Assembly (NCBI GenBank): GCA_001579985.1
Contig: LRSR01011729.1
Span: 1 to 34,054 of the forward strand
Direction: 5' to 3'
DNA from: Hypsibius dujardini
Lineage: Eukaryota; Tardigrada; Eutardigrada; Parachela; Hypsibiidae
Length of the DNA stretch: 34,054 nt
Made by a program: the position numbers and the translations under genes. Below the pieces are notes generated by a model, which saw only the letters and a program-made list of their open reading frames with translations, was not told the origin of the DNA and did not search any database. Within the stretch, counting starts at the first letter, position 1, and every line of letters begins with the position of its first letter. This document shows positions 10,250 to 21,573 of the stretch, in pieces.

Positions 10250-12135
10250 TAGTGTGTACATTACGCAAAACGTGTGAGATTAAATGGCCTTAATGTTACA
10301 CATTTTTTTGGAATTCCTATTGCAGTTCCCAGAATCTTCAACTAAAAGTTTTAACGTGGAAGTGCAATGCGAGTGCAAACGCGCGCAGCACGAGCTTAAA
10401 AAAGTTCTGACCGGGATTGTGTAACGTTAAAAATCCCCTTAAAATAACCCCTGCATAGAACAACGGTTTCATTGTGGAAGCATCAGGAACCATTCTCGAA
10501 ATTCATACCACTGTACAGGTACAGGTACAAAAAAACTTAAAACTCTCCTCGAATGTCTCAGTCGCATCTGCTAGTTTGTTGATTTGTATCTTTGTCCATT
10601 GGTGCCTGAGGCTCCTACTGTGTGTGTCTATCCCACGTTCGCCCATTTGCCTGACGTCAAGGACCCACTCACCATGACATGCGGATGACCACGCCCCGTA
10701 GAAATCGCTTAGAACGACGTGACAGTGGTAATTGAGAGTTCGCATGCTCTTGTTTTTCCTTCTTCGAACCTTCCACAGAAATCCTGGCAGTGACATATCG
10801 CGCAGTTCTCGCTGACTGCTGCAGCACGTCAACTAATCCGGCTTTACACGAACCCAACCATGGCATCTTTCATTCCGCTGTGGCGCCCGCGCGTTAAGCC
10901 TAAATTAACCGACTTCAATTCGAACGTGTGTATATTATTATTTTCCATATTGATCGTGGTGGGCGGAGCAGAGTTGAAATCATTTGGAAAGATGCCGGAT
11001 TGAGCGGAAAAAGGGAAGCGAAGTACACACAGACAGACACACACAGAAATACACAGGCACAAGCACAAATTGTATGTCAGACCAGAAAAACAGTGTTGCT
11101 TCCAATGGGACGATTATCGAGCGCGCGCCTTTTATACAAACGCGATATAAGCATTTTTGATTGCACACATGAAATTCCCGCAAGTCTCCGGATGAGTTGC
11201 TTGCTACACACTGTGTACTTATCGTTATCCACGCTGACTTGTATACAAAATCAACGGCCCGAGTCCCTTTTTTTCCGTCGCATATCCGGCTAATCAGACG
11301 GACCGCGTCTTCCTTCCTCATTCCTCTCTCCCGAAATCCGTTCGTTTCGCATCACTAACCGGCTATCCACTCTTCTCTCGGACAGCTTCGACGAAACTTC
11401 CCGTCTCTTCCATGCAACATCTTCCCGTATCTCTCTGTCTGATCAACCGCACCCACAAGTAATGTTCTCTGTCTATACGCCCGTTTGCGGTCATTTCCGG
11501 CACCCCGGAAGTCCTTAACGACATCGGGGGAGGGGACCGGCCGAAAAAAGCACACAACTAAAACATGCCAATAGCCAATCATTCAATGTCTGGATATATA
11601 ATCGCCCAATGTCTGTATGTCTGAACACTATATGTATATGTGGATTTAGTCTTCTTGCCGTTGCGGAAGTAGTTCTCGCTCCTTTTTCCATTTGATATGT
11701 TAGTAGACTATATTCTGCCTATACACTTGACCTGTAGTTTCGCTTTTGCTGATCACACACATCGAACAAACGGACTTTCTGTTCGTACTGTATGTGCGTG
11801 TCTGGGATGAAATGGGACACTTTTTAATTGCTCCCCGATGACAGCCGATCCTAATCGTTTCTGTCACACCACGGCGCCGGCGGATGGAACTGCTACATCT
11901 CCTGCTACTGCGAGCCCTCACTACCCTCCATCTCCATTCATGATGAACGCACTGCCCGGCGAACGGGGATCTGGGAGCGGATGAGGAGGTGTAATCCCCT
12001 GCTCAACATACTCGCATGCGGTCTTCCGGTTGATCGTCACCGCGCGGACTTTATCTCCCATCCCGTTTCTAATTATAGAAGTATTTTCAGCGAACTGGAC
12101 GGACGTCCAAGTTGAGCGGGGACCCCGGTAGGAGG

Positions 12136-15100
12136 ATGAGTTCATCGTTTCGGGCTGCCCTCATCACCCATCATCGTAAGTCGTCTTCTCATCCCATGTC
12201 GTTGGTGATACGTACGTATGTACGTACATTCGTACGTTCGTACGATATAGACAACGAGTTTTTAATGATGTTTTTGACGACGCCTGGTTTACCGTCCCAG
12301 AACGTTATGGTAAGCTGATATGACACAGTGGGCTCTTTCTCTCAATCATACTGGGATACGATCGAGAACCCAGGGTCCGTTAGCTACTCAATTCACTGAA
12401 TGTGTGGTCCCCCGAGAGGCGCTGCCTATGTCTATCTCAACTGCCGAGTGAACAATAATAATTTGTTGGTTGTGATAATCCTTTTCGTGGGCGGAACGGG
12501 AGATAGATCGGTTCACAAACCGATCCGAACGAATTGACCTAACAAAAGAAAGCGTTTTCATTGCGTAGACTAGAAGCACCTACGGCGTGCACGCGTCCGA
12601 GTGCACCTCTATCAGGTTTGCCTACCCCGGTTTGAATATTATATCATTGTCCGTTTAAAAAAAACTTCATTATTGTACATTTGTATTTGTATTTTGAAAT
12701 ATCTAAAAACTTAAATACAAGTTTCCAAATCCAGTTTCTTTGTCCTGGAATGTTCTGATATAGCAATACGTATATTTGTATGCGAGTGTCGTGTACACAC
12801 ATGGCCACAATTTTGGGTGGCAGAGTTCGAGCCATCAGGGTGGTCTGGGTTTGAGCCACTCTTGGCTAGAGCCTGCCACTGCTTTCTCCTGAACGTTTGA
12901 TTTAATGCCCGGCTCAGCGGGAAAATTAGATTGAGCAAGCTGCTCTAAATTCCGCCAAAATAAACAAGCTCAATCAATCGATCAATTGAGGAAAGGCTGC
13001 GTGGTCAGCAGTGGCCAAGAGCGAGTGCGCGCGGTGACTTAATTCGGCTCAAACTCGGACCACCCTTTTTGGCTTAAAGTCTGCCACCCAAAATTGTGGC
13101 CATGTGTGTATGTGAGTGTCGTGTACCCGTCATTTAGTCAATAACTATCAGTTATTGCTCGTGTATATTGGTCAAGTCCGAAGAGCCAATGCTGCTGATC
13201 CCGTGAAACAAATCCCCAAATCGATACGGTATGTAAATACCTACATACCACATAGATCCCTCCTATATGCACTAGTGTAGTACCCTCATCCGCCAAAAAC
13301 CCGAGCTGTCAGGTCTCTCGCCCTCCCTCACGGTGTGTGTCAAGTTGTTTACCATTCGACAAAGATGATGGCGCCAGCTGAATGGCCGATTATTTGCCCC
13401 AGATGCATTGTTATATTACCACAACCAGGCAAGAGCTTCTCTTTTTTCACACAACTCCCAACCTCATCTCCTCCCGGCACGAGTATAGATATACATATAA
13501 GCCGTGTATAAGCAAACACACATCCGAAAGCAATATATTATTCTTCAGCTCCTGCGCTCCTGTATTTCTCATCCTGCTGACGACAGCGGGGCTATTAAAC
13601 TTTTTCCGATAGTCCCCGTGCCGTGCCTATAGACAAGTACTGTATAAAGCGACGACTAAACACAATCGCCGTCGAGCTGACACAACATTTGTCTCCAGAG
13701 ATCTTTACAAAAGCGGTCGGCACTTTTCGATATATCCCTTTTCATCCTTGCAGACCTCGACGGATTTTATTACATTTGGGCTGCCGTCGTCACCGTCGTC
13801 TTTCCGTTGCTGTTTACCCAGACCCTCGGCCTTTGTGCTGCAGTAGTGCCTTACCTCCCCGCGGCGGACGGACTGGCCGTGACGCGACTGACCTTCCACA
13901 GCGTGAAGGTGTACTGGACGTTGCCGTCGGCTCGGGACATTGCCGATTGCGGGATCGCCTTCACCCGTGTGACCGTGGCGCCGCAGTTCGACCGGTACCG
14001 TATCATGGAGGACTTCCCGGTGCCGGAGTACTCGGCGACCTTTGCCAACCTCCAGCCGGGGCTGTATGAGGTCAGCCTGCAGTCCGGCGACAGGGAGGGC
14101 GGTCTGGGGGAGAGCGGAGAGGCGGTGCAGTTCCGACTGCAAGGTCTACTTCCGGTAGGTGAGTCTATCGTTTTGTACAGTGCAATTCAGTATGTTAACG
14201 AGCTTGGGCAGAACTTGTTATCCCACGTGGTCAGTCAGGTGTAGAGAGAAAGTCAGATGACGATGACATGCTGCATGTCTTCATTCTGTTTCCTGATCTT
14301 GACCTTGTCTGACAAACGAGGCAGTGCACGCAAGTCTCTATGCCTATTGAGCTATTCCGCTTTTCAGTGCCTGTGTCTGTCTGCAAATTGTATGTCTGAA
14401 GCTCTCACTGTCTTGTTATCACTTGTCTGGGAGTTTAGCATTGTCCATGTTACTACTGTATGTCTGGATATGCCTGAGTGTGTTCCTGACCCGATAGCTG
14501 AACAATATTTGCTCAAACGTTTTACTGTAGTATCCCTTTGTCTGTGGACTCTGGTCACTGCCTGTTTTGCCTTGTGTCTGTTGTCTTTGGCCATTGCCTG
14601 TCTTGCCTGGTGTCTGCTGTCTATGGCGATGTCTGTTTTGTCTGGTCTGTTGTCTGTGGGCATGCCTGCCTTTGTTCGATGTTTGTTGCATGCGTCTGAC
14701 TTTGTGAATATTGTGGAGGTATAGTATTGTCTACATTCGTTCAATTCGTTGCCATTTATCGTCAGCGGATGTGTTTGTCTGTCCAATTGTAGTAGTAATC
14801 ACATGTGTCTGGATATTGCATGTAATTATGCCGCTCTGTCTGTATTCATGTCCATGTTTTCATCGATTATCGCCGTTGTGTCTGCGCTCACGGTACTGAT
14901 GAGGTGTTCGTTCCTATAGCCGACACTTGATCAAATGTCCCCATACGGTCCAGTCTATCTATACCAGTACCTGTAGCAGTACCTGTACCTGGCATATGGG
15001 ATATACAAATGACGATGCGATGAAGGGATGACCATAGTCCGCTTCCGTGATTTCCAGGCCAAAACGAGACGATCGACTGGTCCAAGGACCCGAACGGCCT

Positions 15101-15668
15101 CAACACCGCCACCGAGGAGATTGTGATTGTCTGCCTGGTGATCCTGTTTTGGATCCTCGCCATCATCTGGTTCTTCGCCAAATGGGCCAAGATCCGCGTG
15201 ATCGAGCCGCGCTACTTCGACTACAAGTTCCTTATGCGCTACGACAAGGCCTTCGCGCTGCGCAACACGGTCATATCCGGCGCGACCGGCGGTCCGCGTC
15301 GCTCCAGCTGCCGCAGCGTGGCTATGATGGCCAATGGAGCGGCAATAAGCAATGCTCGGTTCAGTATCTCCGCAGCATCCACGCGAAACAACCCCATCGA
15401 CGACAACGACGATGAGGACGACGAAGATGATCTGATGCAACCGTTATCTTCCGGCTTCCCCGTCGTCTTCCATCCGTCGTCGCGGAGACCGTCATACGTT
15501 CCCGCACGGCGACCCTCCTGCCTGCCGGGAGTAGGAGTTCCACGGCAGCAGCAGCAGTACAACAACCACCGTCGCCCCTCCCAGGATGTCCGCATACATT
15601 TGAATGAATTATTTGAGATGCAGGATGGACGGCTTAAACTGGCACGGGACTCCATATCCAGTGTTTAG
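12136..15668 (+). CDS. Single-pass membrane protein with one FN3-like domain
   Basis: Two firm exons, 13754-14158 and 15058-15668. The frame into 13754 has no ATG before an upstream stop at 13678-13680, so a 5' exon is needed. 12136-12175 (ATG after aggagg, donor GTAAGT) is the best phase-compatible candidate and gives 351 residues, but it is a guess. After the candidate N terminus comes a hydrophobic stretch (YIWAAVVTVVFPLLF), likely a signal peptide. An FN3-like beta-sandwich follows (LAVTRLTFHSVKVYWTL to VQFRL), then a strong membrane span (VIVCLVILFWILAIIWFFA) stopped by KWAKIR. The about 160-residue cytoplasmic tail has an acidic run (DDNDDEDDEDD) before a dileucine-like LMQPL, and low-complexity Ser/Arg/Gln. 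The arrangement recalls FNDC4/FNDC5-type proteins, but the tail is not recognised. An adhesion or receptor role is inference. Confidence 0.65.
12208..12243. repeat. GTAC-rich palindromic microsatellite
   Basis: Imperfect (GTAC)n, self-complementary, in the putative first intron of the FN3 gene. Confidence 0.85.
12796..13108 (+). mobile_element. MITE-3 copy a (313 bp)
   Basis: Perfect 29-bp terminal inverted repeats beginning CACACATGGCCACAATTTTG, bounded by TA (12794-12795 and 13109-13110). No open reading frame of note. Beyond the TA, a 17-bp direct repeat with one mismatch (tatgYgagtgtcgtgta) lies on both sides. Another 313-bp copy, in opposite orientation, is at 28655-28967. Confidence 0.95.
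14159..15057 (+). other. Intron 2 of the FN3 membrane-protein gene
   Basis: An 899-bp GT-AG intron, phase 1. It contains degenerate CTG/TGTCTG-rich sequence at about 14350-14700 that produces long open frames on both strands. No independent gene is supported. Confidence 0.7.
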
Positions 15669-15909
15669 TAAGGGGGAGACAATACTTTGCGGTTTAGCCT
15701 TGAGGACAGTATAGTAGTATAATACTAGCATTTGATGCCTTATTAACGTATAATTGTCTATGCCTATCTTCAGTGTCGACGATTTGCGTTGCGCGACGGT
15801 AATATGCACTGAAAGAAATGTCGGTTGAGCGGACAAATAGGCGCTAGAACGAAGTGTTGATCAATGTAATGTAATTAAGCACAAAGTCACCCGACTGGTA
15901 CGAGTATAA

Positions 15910-15915
15910 AATAAA
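15910..15915 (+). terminator. Polyadenylation signal of the FN3 gene
   Basis: A canonical AATAAA 242 bp downstream of the stop codon at 15668, in an A-rich context. It is the only clear signal before the MITE-4 element. Confidence 0.6.
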
Positions 15916-16341
15916 AAATGAGCCGTTGGTTGTTTAATAGAAGACCACCCGTTATTGTAACCGTTATACTTCATGTCTCACTAGACTGTCTATGGTTGAT
16001 TGTGTGATTGTGTGTTGCTCTACTAATCGACTGATGCGATGCTTACGCCCTCTGTCGGTAGAGTGATCAAAGTTCTGCTGTGTGCTGACTTGCTCACGTT
16101 GGTTTTAGTCAGTCGACCTTGCTCCTGAAATTTGACGAATAATAAATTCTCGCAGTAATTAATCTCGCAGCAAGAGATAGTTCGGATCTCGTGAAGGTCT
16201 AGGGGGAACACTCCGGAGTTCCCGTGTCGATCGTCTTTCAGGCAGACAATTACTGTTTAACAGACAGTTGCGTACGATATTATCCCATTATTAGGACCCC
16301 ATTATAGGACTTTTACTGTACGTAGTAGAGCAGTGCATGTA

Positions 16342-16465
16342 CACACGTGGCAAAACCCTTGCGCTGACTGAACTAAACACTTTAACTCGGGGCTGCGTAC
16401 ACCAGCCATGCGAAGAACGAGTGTAATGGCTTAACTCGGTTAGCGCAAGGCTTTTGCCACGTGTG
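16342..16465 (+). mobile_element. MITE-4 (124 bp)
   Basis: Inverted ends CACACGTGGCAAAACCCTTG (left) and the complement of CACACGTGGCAAAAGCCTTG (right), extending with mismatches to about 35 bp, flanked by TA (16340-16341, 16466-16467). The outer bases CACAC(G/A)TGGC are shared with MITE-3, so the two may use the same transposase. Confidence 0.85.
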
Positions 16466-16833
16466 TAGGCCCAGACAACCAGAACGATATTCGACAACAC
16501 TATCATGTGCCGTGTGGGGCAGTGGATTTTAAACAGAAAAAAATGGACTGATCTACGGTAGGTACAACTCAACTTTAGCAAACCACATGACCACAAGTGA
16601 AGGAAAAGAACAACGGGAAACAACGTGGAAAAAACAACGTAAATTAGCTGCACCATTCGTAAATACAGTAGCACGGTTGGTGATGGAGATAGGGAAATAA
16701 TATTAGAAAATCACCTCAGAAGATTGAACGTCATTTATAACAATCAGTAATAAAGGAGGAAGGAAAACCCGGTGCACCACAGAAACATTGCGTAGATGAA
16801 AAAAAACAGGAGAGAACAAAAAGTCAAGATTAT

Positions 16834-19800
16834 TTAATGTTTCTTGCCCTTCTTGTTCTTCTTTCGCTTTCTTTCCTCTTCCAGCAGCTGCTTTTCCATG
16901 CCTGCAAAACACACTTCCCTGTGAAACCACGTACGGAAGAAGCACAAAGTCTTGCGATGAAGGGGACCACTTACACGTCGGGCAGAACCACTTCTCGTCC
17001 TCGCCGGGCGCGGTGACGATGTTGACGCAGACAAAGTGGTACCACTCCTCGCACGTATCACAACAGATGGTTTCCTCATTGGCCTCCTGTTTGCACAACG
17101 GGCAATACCACTTTTGCGGTGGCTCAGCGAGCTCTTCCGGGAGTATTTCTTGTATGTCTTCCTCCTCCGGCACGGAAGCTGCCGGCACAACGACTGCTTT
17201 GGGTGGCGGCGCAACGACTGCCTTGGGTGGCGGCACGACTGTCTTGGGTGGCGGCACAACGACTGTCTTGGGTGGCGGCGCAACTTTAGTGATGATGACA
17301 GCCGGGGAGGGCGGGGCCGAGTCAGCGACGGTCTTCCCTTTGTTGCCCCCGTGGGAAGACGATCCCTTCGACGATGACTTGGAAGACAATTTGGAGCTGG
17401 ATGATTTGACAGGCTGAGAGGCCGCGGGCGCCGCTACAGCCGATCGGCTGCTCATGGAGAGGTCTAGTGGTGCCGCGGGCGTGGCGTCATACGAGAAGGC
17501 CGCTTGCACCGGGCGATGGCTTTCTCGGGGTGAGAGGATGGACGGTGCACTGGTTCGTGGAGATGGAAGAAACTCCGGAGTAGATTTTGCGGAAGATTTT
17601 ATGGTTCTTTAAAAGAAAGAAGGCATACTAGAATACTGGAGACTCCCGACTGTTCCGTTCTAACCAAGGAAGATTTTTCCCAGAGCAAATTCACTTACTT
17701 AATGTCTTTTCCACCGAGTTTCAAAGTCAATTTCGGAATCGGAGGGTAATTAACCGGCGGCGTCGGCAGGAATGCATCCTTTTGTGTAGCGAGTTCCATG
17801 GGCTACAGACAACACAGACAAACGCATTGGCATGGCAGAATCAACAATCGAGAAAGCATAAAAGAAACTCGCCGGTTCCGGGAAATGAGTCTTGTCCTTC
17901 TTCTTGGATTTGGAAGAGGACTGCACACTGGGTGGCTGGTAGGGAGCAGTTACAGTGTCTGGGAGCACCCAAGATCGCTGAGTCACCGCCTCCTTTTTCA
18001 CCTCCTTCTTCATCTCCACCGGTCGAGGCACCTCTTCCAGCCGTTGCTGCTGCTTTTCGCTCTCACGTTTCCGTTTCTTCTCAGACTTTCTACTCGACTC
18101 CTCATCATGGTGGCTGTGGTGCTTTCTGCTACCGTCACCTGCATCGAGATGACTGACCACCACCGGCAGCGGCGGCATCAACTTCGGGTAGAAATTCGGA
18201 ACGGGAAGACGCTGCGGATATTCCACTGGGTGGTGATGCTTCTTATGCTTCTTCACAGCTGGCTCGAAATCGGCGGCATGAGGCTTGGACGGCTTCGGCA
18301 GGGCCGCCCGCTTCAGCTCCTCCTCCAGTTCGCGTTCCTTGTCGCGTTCCAGTGCCCGCCGAATTTCCCGCTCCTTCTCCCGGTCCCGATCGGACTTCTC
18401 CTTCCCAGCACTACCGTGTCTGCTGCTGCTGCTGCTGCTCTTCTCCGACCGCTCCTTCTTGCCCTGCTTCCACGCTTCGGAGAATCCGGCCGTGGGTTTC
18501 AGTTTGATGGGCTCCGGTTGAAAGGTCGGCGCCTGTGGAAGTGGTGGTGGGATGAAGACGTCCCGCGGCTCCGGCGGCGTTTTGCTAGCATATTCTAGGG
18601 ATTCCGGTTTCACCTGGTGCGGAACGATGATTCCAGGGACAGGAGTCTTATGAGTCTTTTTGCCTGGCTTGGCAAACTTGAATTTGAGGCTTTCTGGTGT
18701 GAACGGAGCCGTCGTGGGTTCCTCGGCTGGTGCGTTCGCCACAGCAGGCAACCGCAGCTTTTTCGACGATGATTCTCCGGTGCGATCCTTCTTGGCGTCC
18801 TTCTTGCGTTTTTCAGGGAAGTTGAGGACCATCGGTGCGATTTTCGGCTCCCGGGATGGGGATGGTTTCAGTTCCACGGGGAGGCGAGCTTGCGGTTGCG
18901 GAGCCTCTTTCGTCGTGATCAGTTGGCCGTTCACGACGGAAATGGATTTCAACTTCCGCGGCCAGGCGCATTCCGCTTTGGTCCTGCACAGAAGAGGATA
19001 AGTCTAGTGTATTTCTGATTCATACTGTAGATAGACTACAAGCGAGATATGAATGGTACTACGCTAGACAAAAAAAACACTACAATCAATTCAATGTATT
19101 CTTTTCGAATTAAGTCATTTAATAAAGCAAGCAAGCAGTGAGTCAGTCAGTCAATAAAAATGCATTTTCCAATTAGTGTTGTTTAAATAACTTAAAATAA
19201 AATAAATGTATGCTCACGGACAAACTTAATTTATATTCGCCGACAAACTTTATTTAAGTTAAGAATCTTATTTAAAAAATCATGCGTTCGAAATTTAAAT
19301 GAGAATTTTTCAATCCCGTATCATAATTCATTAAATTAGACTGTCAGATAAATAAAATTAAGACGATGAGAATATAAATAAATGAAATAATGCAATTCAA
19401 TGTCAAAATTGATTTATCAATTTTAAATGAAATAAAAATGTATGTATTTCTTCTACTTAACATTTTTTTAATGCATTTAAACAAGACCACTTTGAATGAC
19501 CCAAAATCTCATCCGTTAATGTATAATTTCAATTTTTTAAAACTAAAAGATTTCAAGCCACTCACGGTGCCGCAGAAACTCCCTGTTGTACAACTTGTAT
19601 GAGATGAAATCTGTATTTCGGCCAACCCTCTACCTGGTCGATAAATCGGCTCACTTACGGGTTTCTCTTTCATGGCAGGTGCTTGATTGTTGATTTTTTA
19701 TACTATATCCTAATATAATACAGCACTTCTAAAAATCAAGCAATCAAGCACCTGCCATCAAAAAGAAACTCATGAGTGAGCCGATTTATCGACCAAGTGG

Positions 19801-21573
19801 AGGGCGAGCCGAAATACAGACTTCTCCTCATACCGCAATTTCAATTTTTAAAAATCAAGATTTAAAGCCACTTACGGTGCTGCAGAAACTCCCGGTTGTA
19901 CAACTTGAACCGTAACCGCAGACTGATATTCCGACATATCTTCATCATCAGCTCCGATAATGATATCCGCCAGGGTTACAGTTCCCTTTTGCGAATCATC
20001 CAGTGTGGAAAGCTGCTTCTCCGTTGCGGAAGCCGACTGTGTCACCGGTAACCACTGATCAATCGGCGGGAAGATCAAGTCTTGATCCATCCAGTCGGGA
20101 CGACTATTTTTACCGGCGGCTTCTTCCCTTTCTCGATCACTTTGGCCCGAATCTGCTGCTGCGACCACCGGCGTGCACGTCTGCGTCATGGCAGCCACGG
20201 AATCGAAATTCGGTGCGGTGTAGATCTCCGACTCCGCCGGTAGGGGGTAGAAGAGTTTCGTATCCAGCGGGGAGTTCCGAATGTTGGTGCAGAAACTATG
20301 AATCAATATAAACCGTCAAATTAAATTTTTATTTATTCCTGCGGCGGCTTTCAAGTGCTTGTGCCAACAAAAGGTAAGAAAAATAAAAAAGCGTGTCAGA
20401 GAAAACGGATGTTTCGTAATATTCCTTCAAGGATTCCATTAATAAACCAGAAAAAGCGGGGAGTCCATGTCTCGATATATTATCGATTAGCAATACCTTG
20501 ATTGATTGATTTGATCAAAATGTTTAAAAAATAAATAAAGTAAATTGGTTAAGCAGTGGACGGAATCTGCTGCCAAATATTGCGTGATGTCGCATCTTTA
20601 ATTAAAAAATAAGCAATTCCTCATTTGTTTTTATAGTTCGGCTTGTGAAGTCAGCACATCTCAAAACTACCCTATCTATCAATCGACCAATAAAAATGCA
20701 AGTGCTTGTGCAATAGCTCATATTATTTCCTGTCCACATTGCGATCAGATTAATTCTGTATATCTCATGAATGTGAATACGGGAAAGGTATCAACTGGAG
20801 CGAAAAAAGCTTCCCAAAACGTCTAGCTTGGCGCTCAACGAAATATCAACTAATCGACTACATAATCGAGAAAAACGTTGGTAGTTCGCACCTCCATAGA
20901 AGGAGTCAGCAATCAACACATCAATCAATCAACGGCGCATTCAGTGAACTGCAGCTGAATTGCCATGAGCGTTATAATGCGTCCCACAACCCGCAATTCA
21001 CGACTTAAATTTTCAAAATTAATAATTCTAGCACATATCGAGCTTGAATAAAAGTGCTAAAATAAAAACGGTATAAACGACCAAAAACAGACAGACGCTT
21101 TACCTGTGGATGTCTTTGAGGGATGCTGACGGTTCTACGTCCCGCAGAGCGAGTCGAAAGTCCTGCACCAACGGCTCCTCCCGTCCAGCTAGTAGATCAA
21201 ACAATTACACCATTGAAAAGTCAAACCGCAGCACGGCGAAGAGAACTTAAGGAAGGGAAAATGATTTAAAAACATTAGGGAAAGGAAGATGTGTACCTAA
21301 TTCCGTGTAACTGGCGATTCTCTTCGCCATCGTTTTCAGGTAGCGATCGAGCACGTCCACGAGAGCGGCCAGGCTGGATTCGGTGATGCCATGCCAACCC
21401 GAATCGATGCACTGCTGGGCGATGGTGCAGCGCAGTGCGTTAAGGCGAATTTCCGCGTGGGAAGAGCAGATTTGCTGTTGCTGCTGTGGTTGCTGGTAGT
21501 GTTGTTGTTCATCGCCTGGCAGCTCCTCAATGGCCAACAGCTGTCTGCCTTCCGCGGCGGTTTCGATGACCAT
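16834..21573 (-). CDS. TAF3: TFIID subunit 3 (TAF3), histone fold plus PHD finger
   Basis: Exons (5' to 3') 21573-21297, 21188-21104, 20295-19876, 18983-17873, 17802-17699, 17606-16975, 16901-16834 join in phase to 898 residues (human 929). TAF3 is a TFIID subunit whose histone fold pairs with TAF10 and whose PHD finger reads H3K4me3 at promoters. The histone fold spans about 43-118 (ALRCTIAQQC, LVDVLDRYLKTMAKR, YTELAGREEP). A long charged, disordered middle follows with REKEREIRRALERDKERELE, a VNYPPIPKLTLKLGGKDIK strip like the segment before the human PHD, and a PPPK-VV repeat. The C4HC3 PHD finger lies at about 832-877 (WYCPLC, CCDTCEEWYHFVC, WFCPTC). Its cage tryptophans are kept, while the position of the human cage Met appears to be Thr. 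A basic KRKKNKKGKKH tail ends the protein. Exon 1 is open upstream, so the true start could lie further 5'. Intron 4 has a GC donor. Confidence 0.93.
17190..17282 (-). repeat. Coding tandem repeat in TAF3
   Basis: Four units of 24, 21, 24 and 24 bp (acgactg-c/t-cttgggtggcgg) encode a repeated VV-PPPK motif between the acidic and PHD segments. All lengths are multiples of three, so copy-number changes keep the frame. Confidence 0.9.
19525..19596 (-). repeat. Duplicate of the TAF3 exon 3 donor junction
   Basis: About 85 percent identical to 19837-19906. On the - strand it contains a copy of the last roughly 30 nt of exon 3, followed by an intact GTGAGT donor and the same downstream intron bases. 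It encodes the same VSAAP ending and would be an alternative donor if used. Confidence 0.85.
19597..19833. mobile_element. Foldback (long inverted repeat) element in TAF3 intron 3
   Basis: Arms of roughly 105 bp (19597-19700 and 19729-19833) are inverted repeats, e.g. tggtcgataaatcggctcac facing gtgagccgatttatcgacca, and ggcaggtgcttgattg facing its complement. They meet around an AT-rich loop of about 28 bp. Direct repeats of about 70 bp (19525-19596, 19837-19906) lie immediately outside. Confidence 0.85.
20296..21103 (-). other. Intron 2 of TAF3
   Basis: An 808-bp GT-AG intron between the end of the histone fold exons and exon 3. Scattered ATTGATTG runs were seen. No nested gene or clear repeat. 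Confidence 0.7.

Larger units (their letters stand above)
9427..12135. other. Intergenic region between PXK and the FN3 membrane protein
   Basis: No exon could be supported on either strand in these 2.7 kb. The stretch holds a TCTG repeat (about 9666-9905), one MITE-1 copy (10105-10249), a short CACAGACA run near 11025-11060 and pyrimidine-rich DNA at 11290-11480. Open frames are short and show no recognisable domain. Confidence 0.55.
15669..16833. other. Convergent intergenic region (FN3 gene and TAF3 3' ends)
   Basis: The stretch lies between the stop of the FN3 gene (+) and the stop of TAF3 (-). It holds a polyadenylation signal for the former and one MITE-4 element. No further coding exon was seen. 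Confidence 0.6.
18984..19875 (-). other. Intron 3 of TAF3, AT-rich with foldback insertion
   Basis: An 892-bp intron, phase 2. It holds AT-rich DNA next to exon 4 (about 19020-19520) and a foldback element nearer exon 3 (19597-19833), bracketed by direct repeats that contain a copy of the exon 3 donor region. Confidence 0.8.

Noticed and set aside
12796-13108. Possible structured ncRNA because of long inverted repeats
   Set aside because: A second 313-bp copy with TA flanks elsewhere shows it is a transposable element.
14257-14786. Opposed long frames in the FN3 gene intron
   Set aside because: CTG-rich low complexity inside a phase-consistent GT-AG intron; no domain on either strand.
15047-15415. 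Arg-rich alternative frame over the FN3 protein's last exon
   Set aside because: The other frame encodes a clear transmembrane segment and splices in phase; this one is a shadow.
17798-18598. 266-codon + strand frame opposite TAF3
   Set aside because: Arg/Leu-rich shadow of TAF3's Lys/Glu-rich exon 4, which has family-specific blocks on the - strand.
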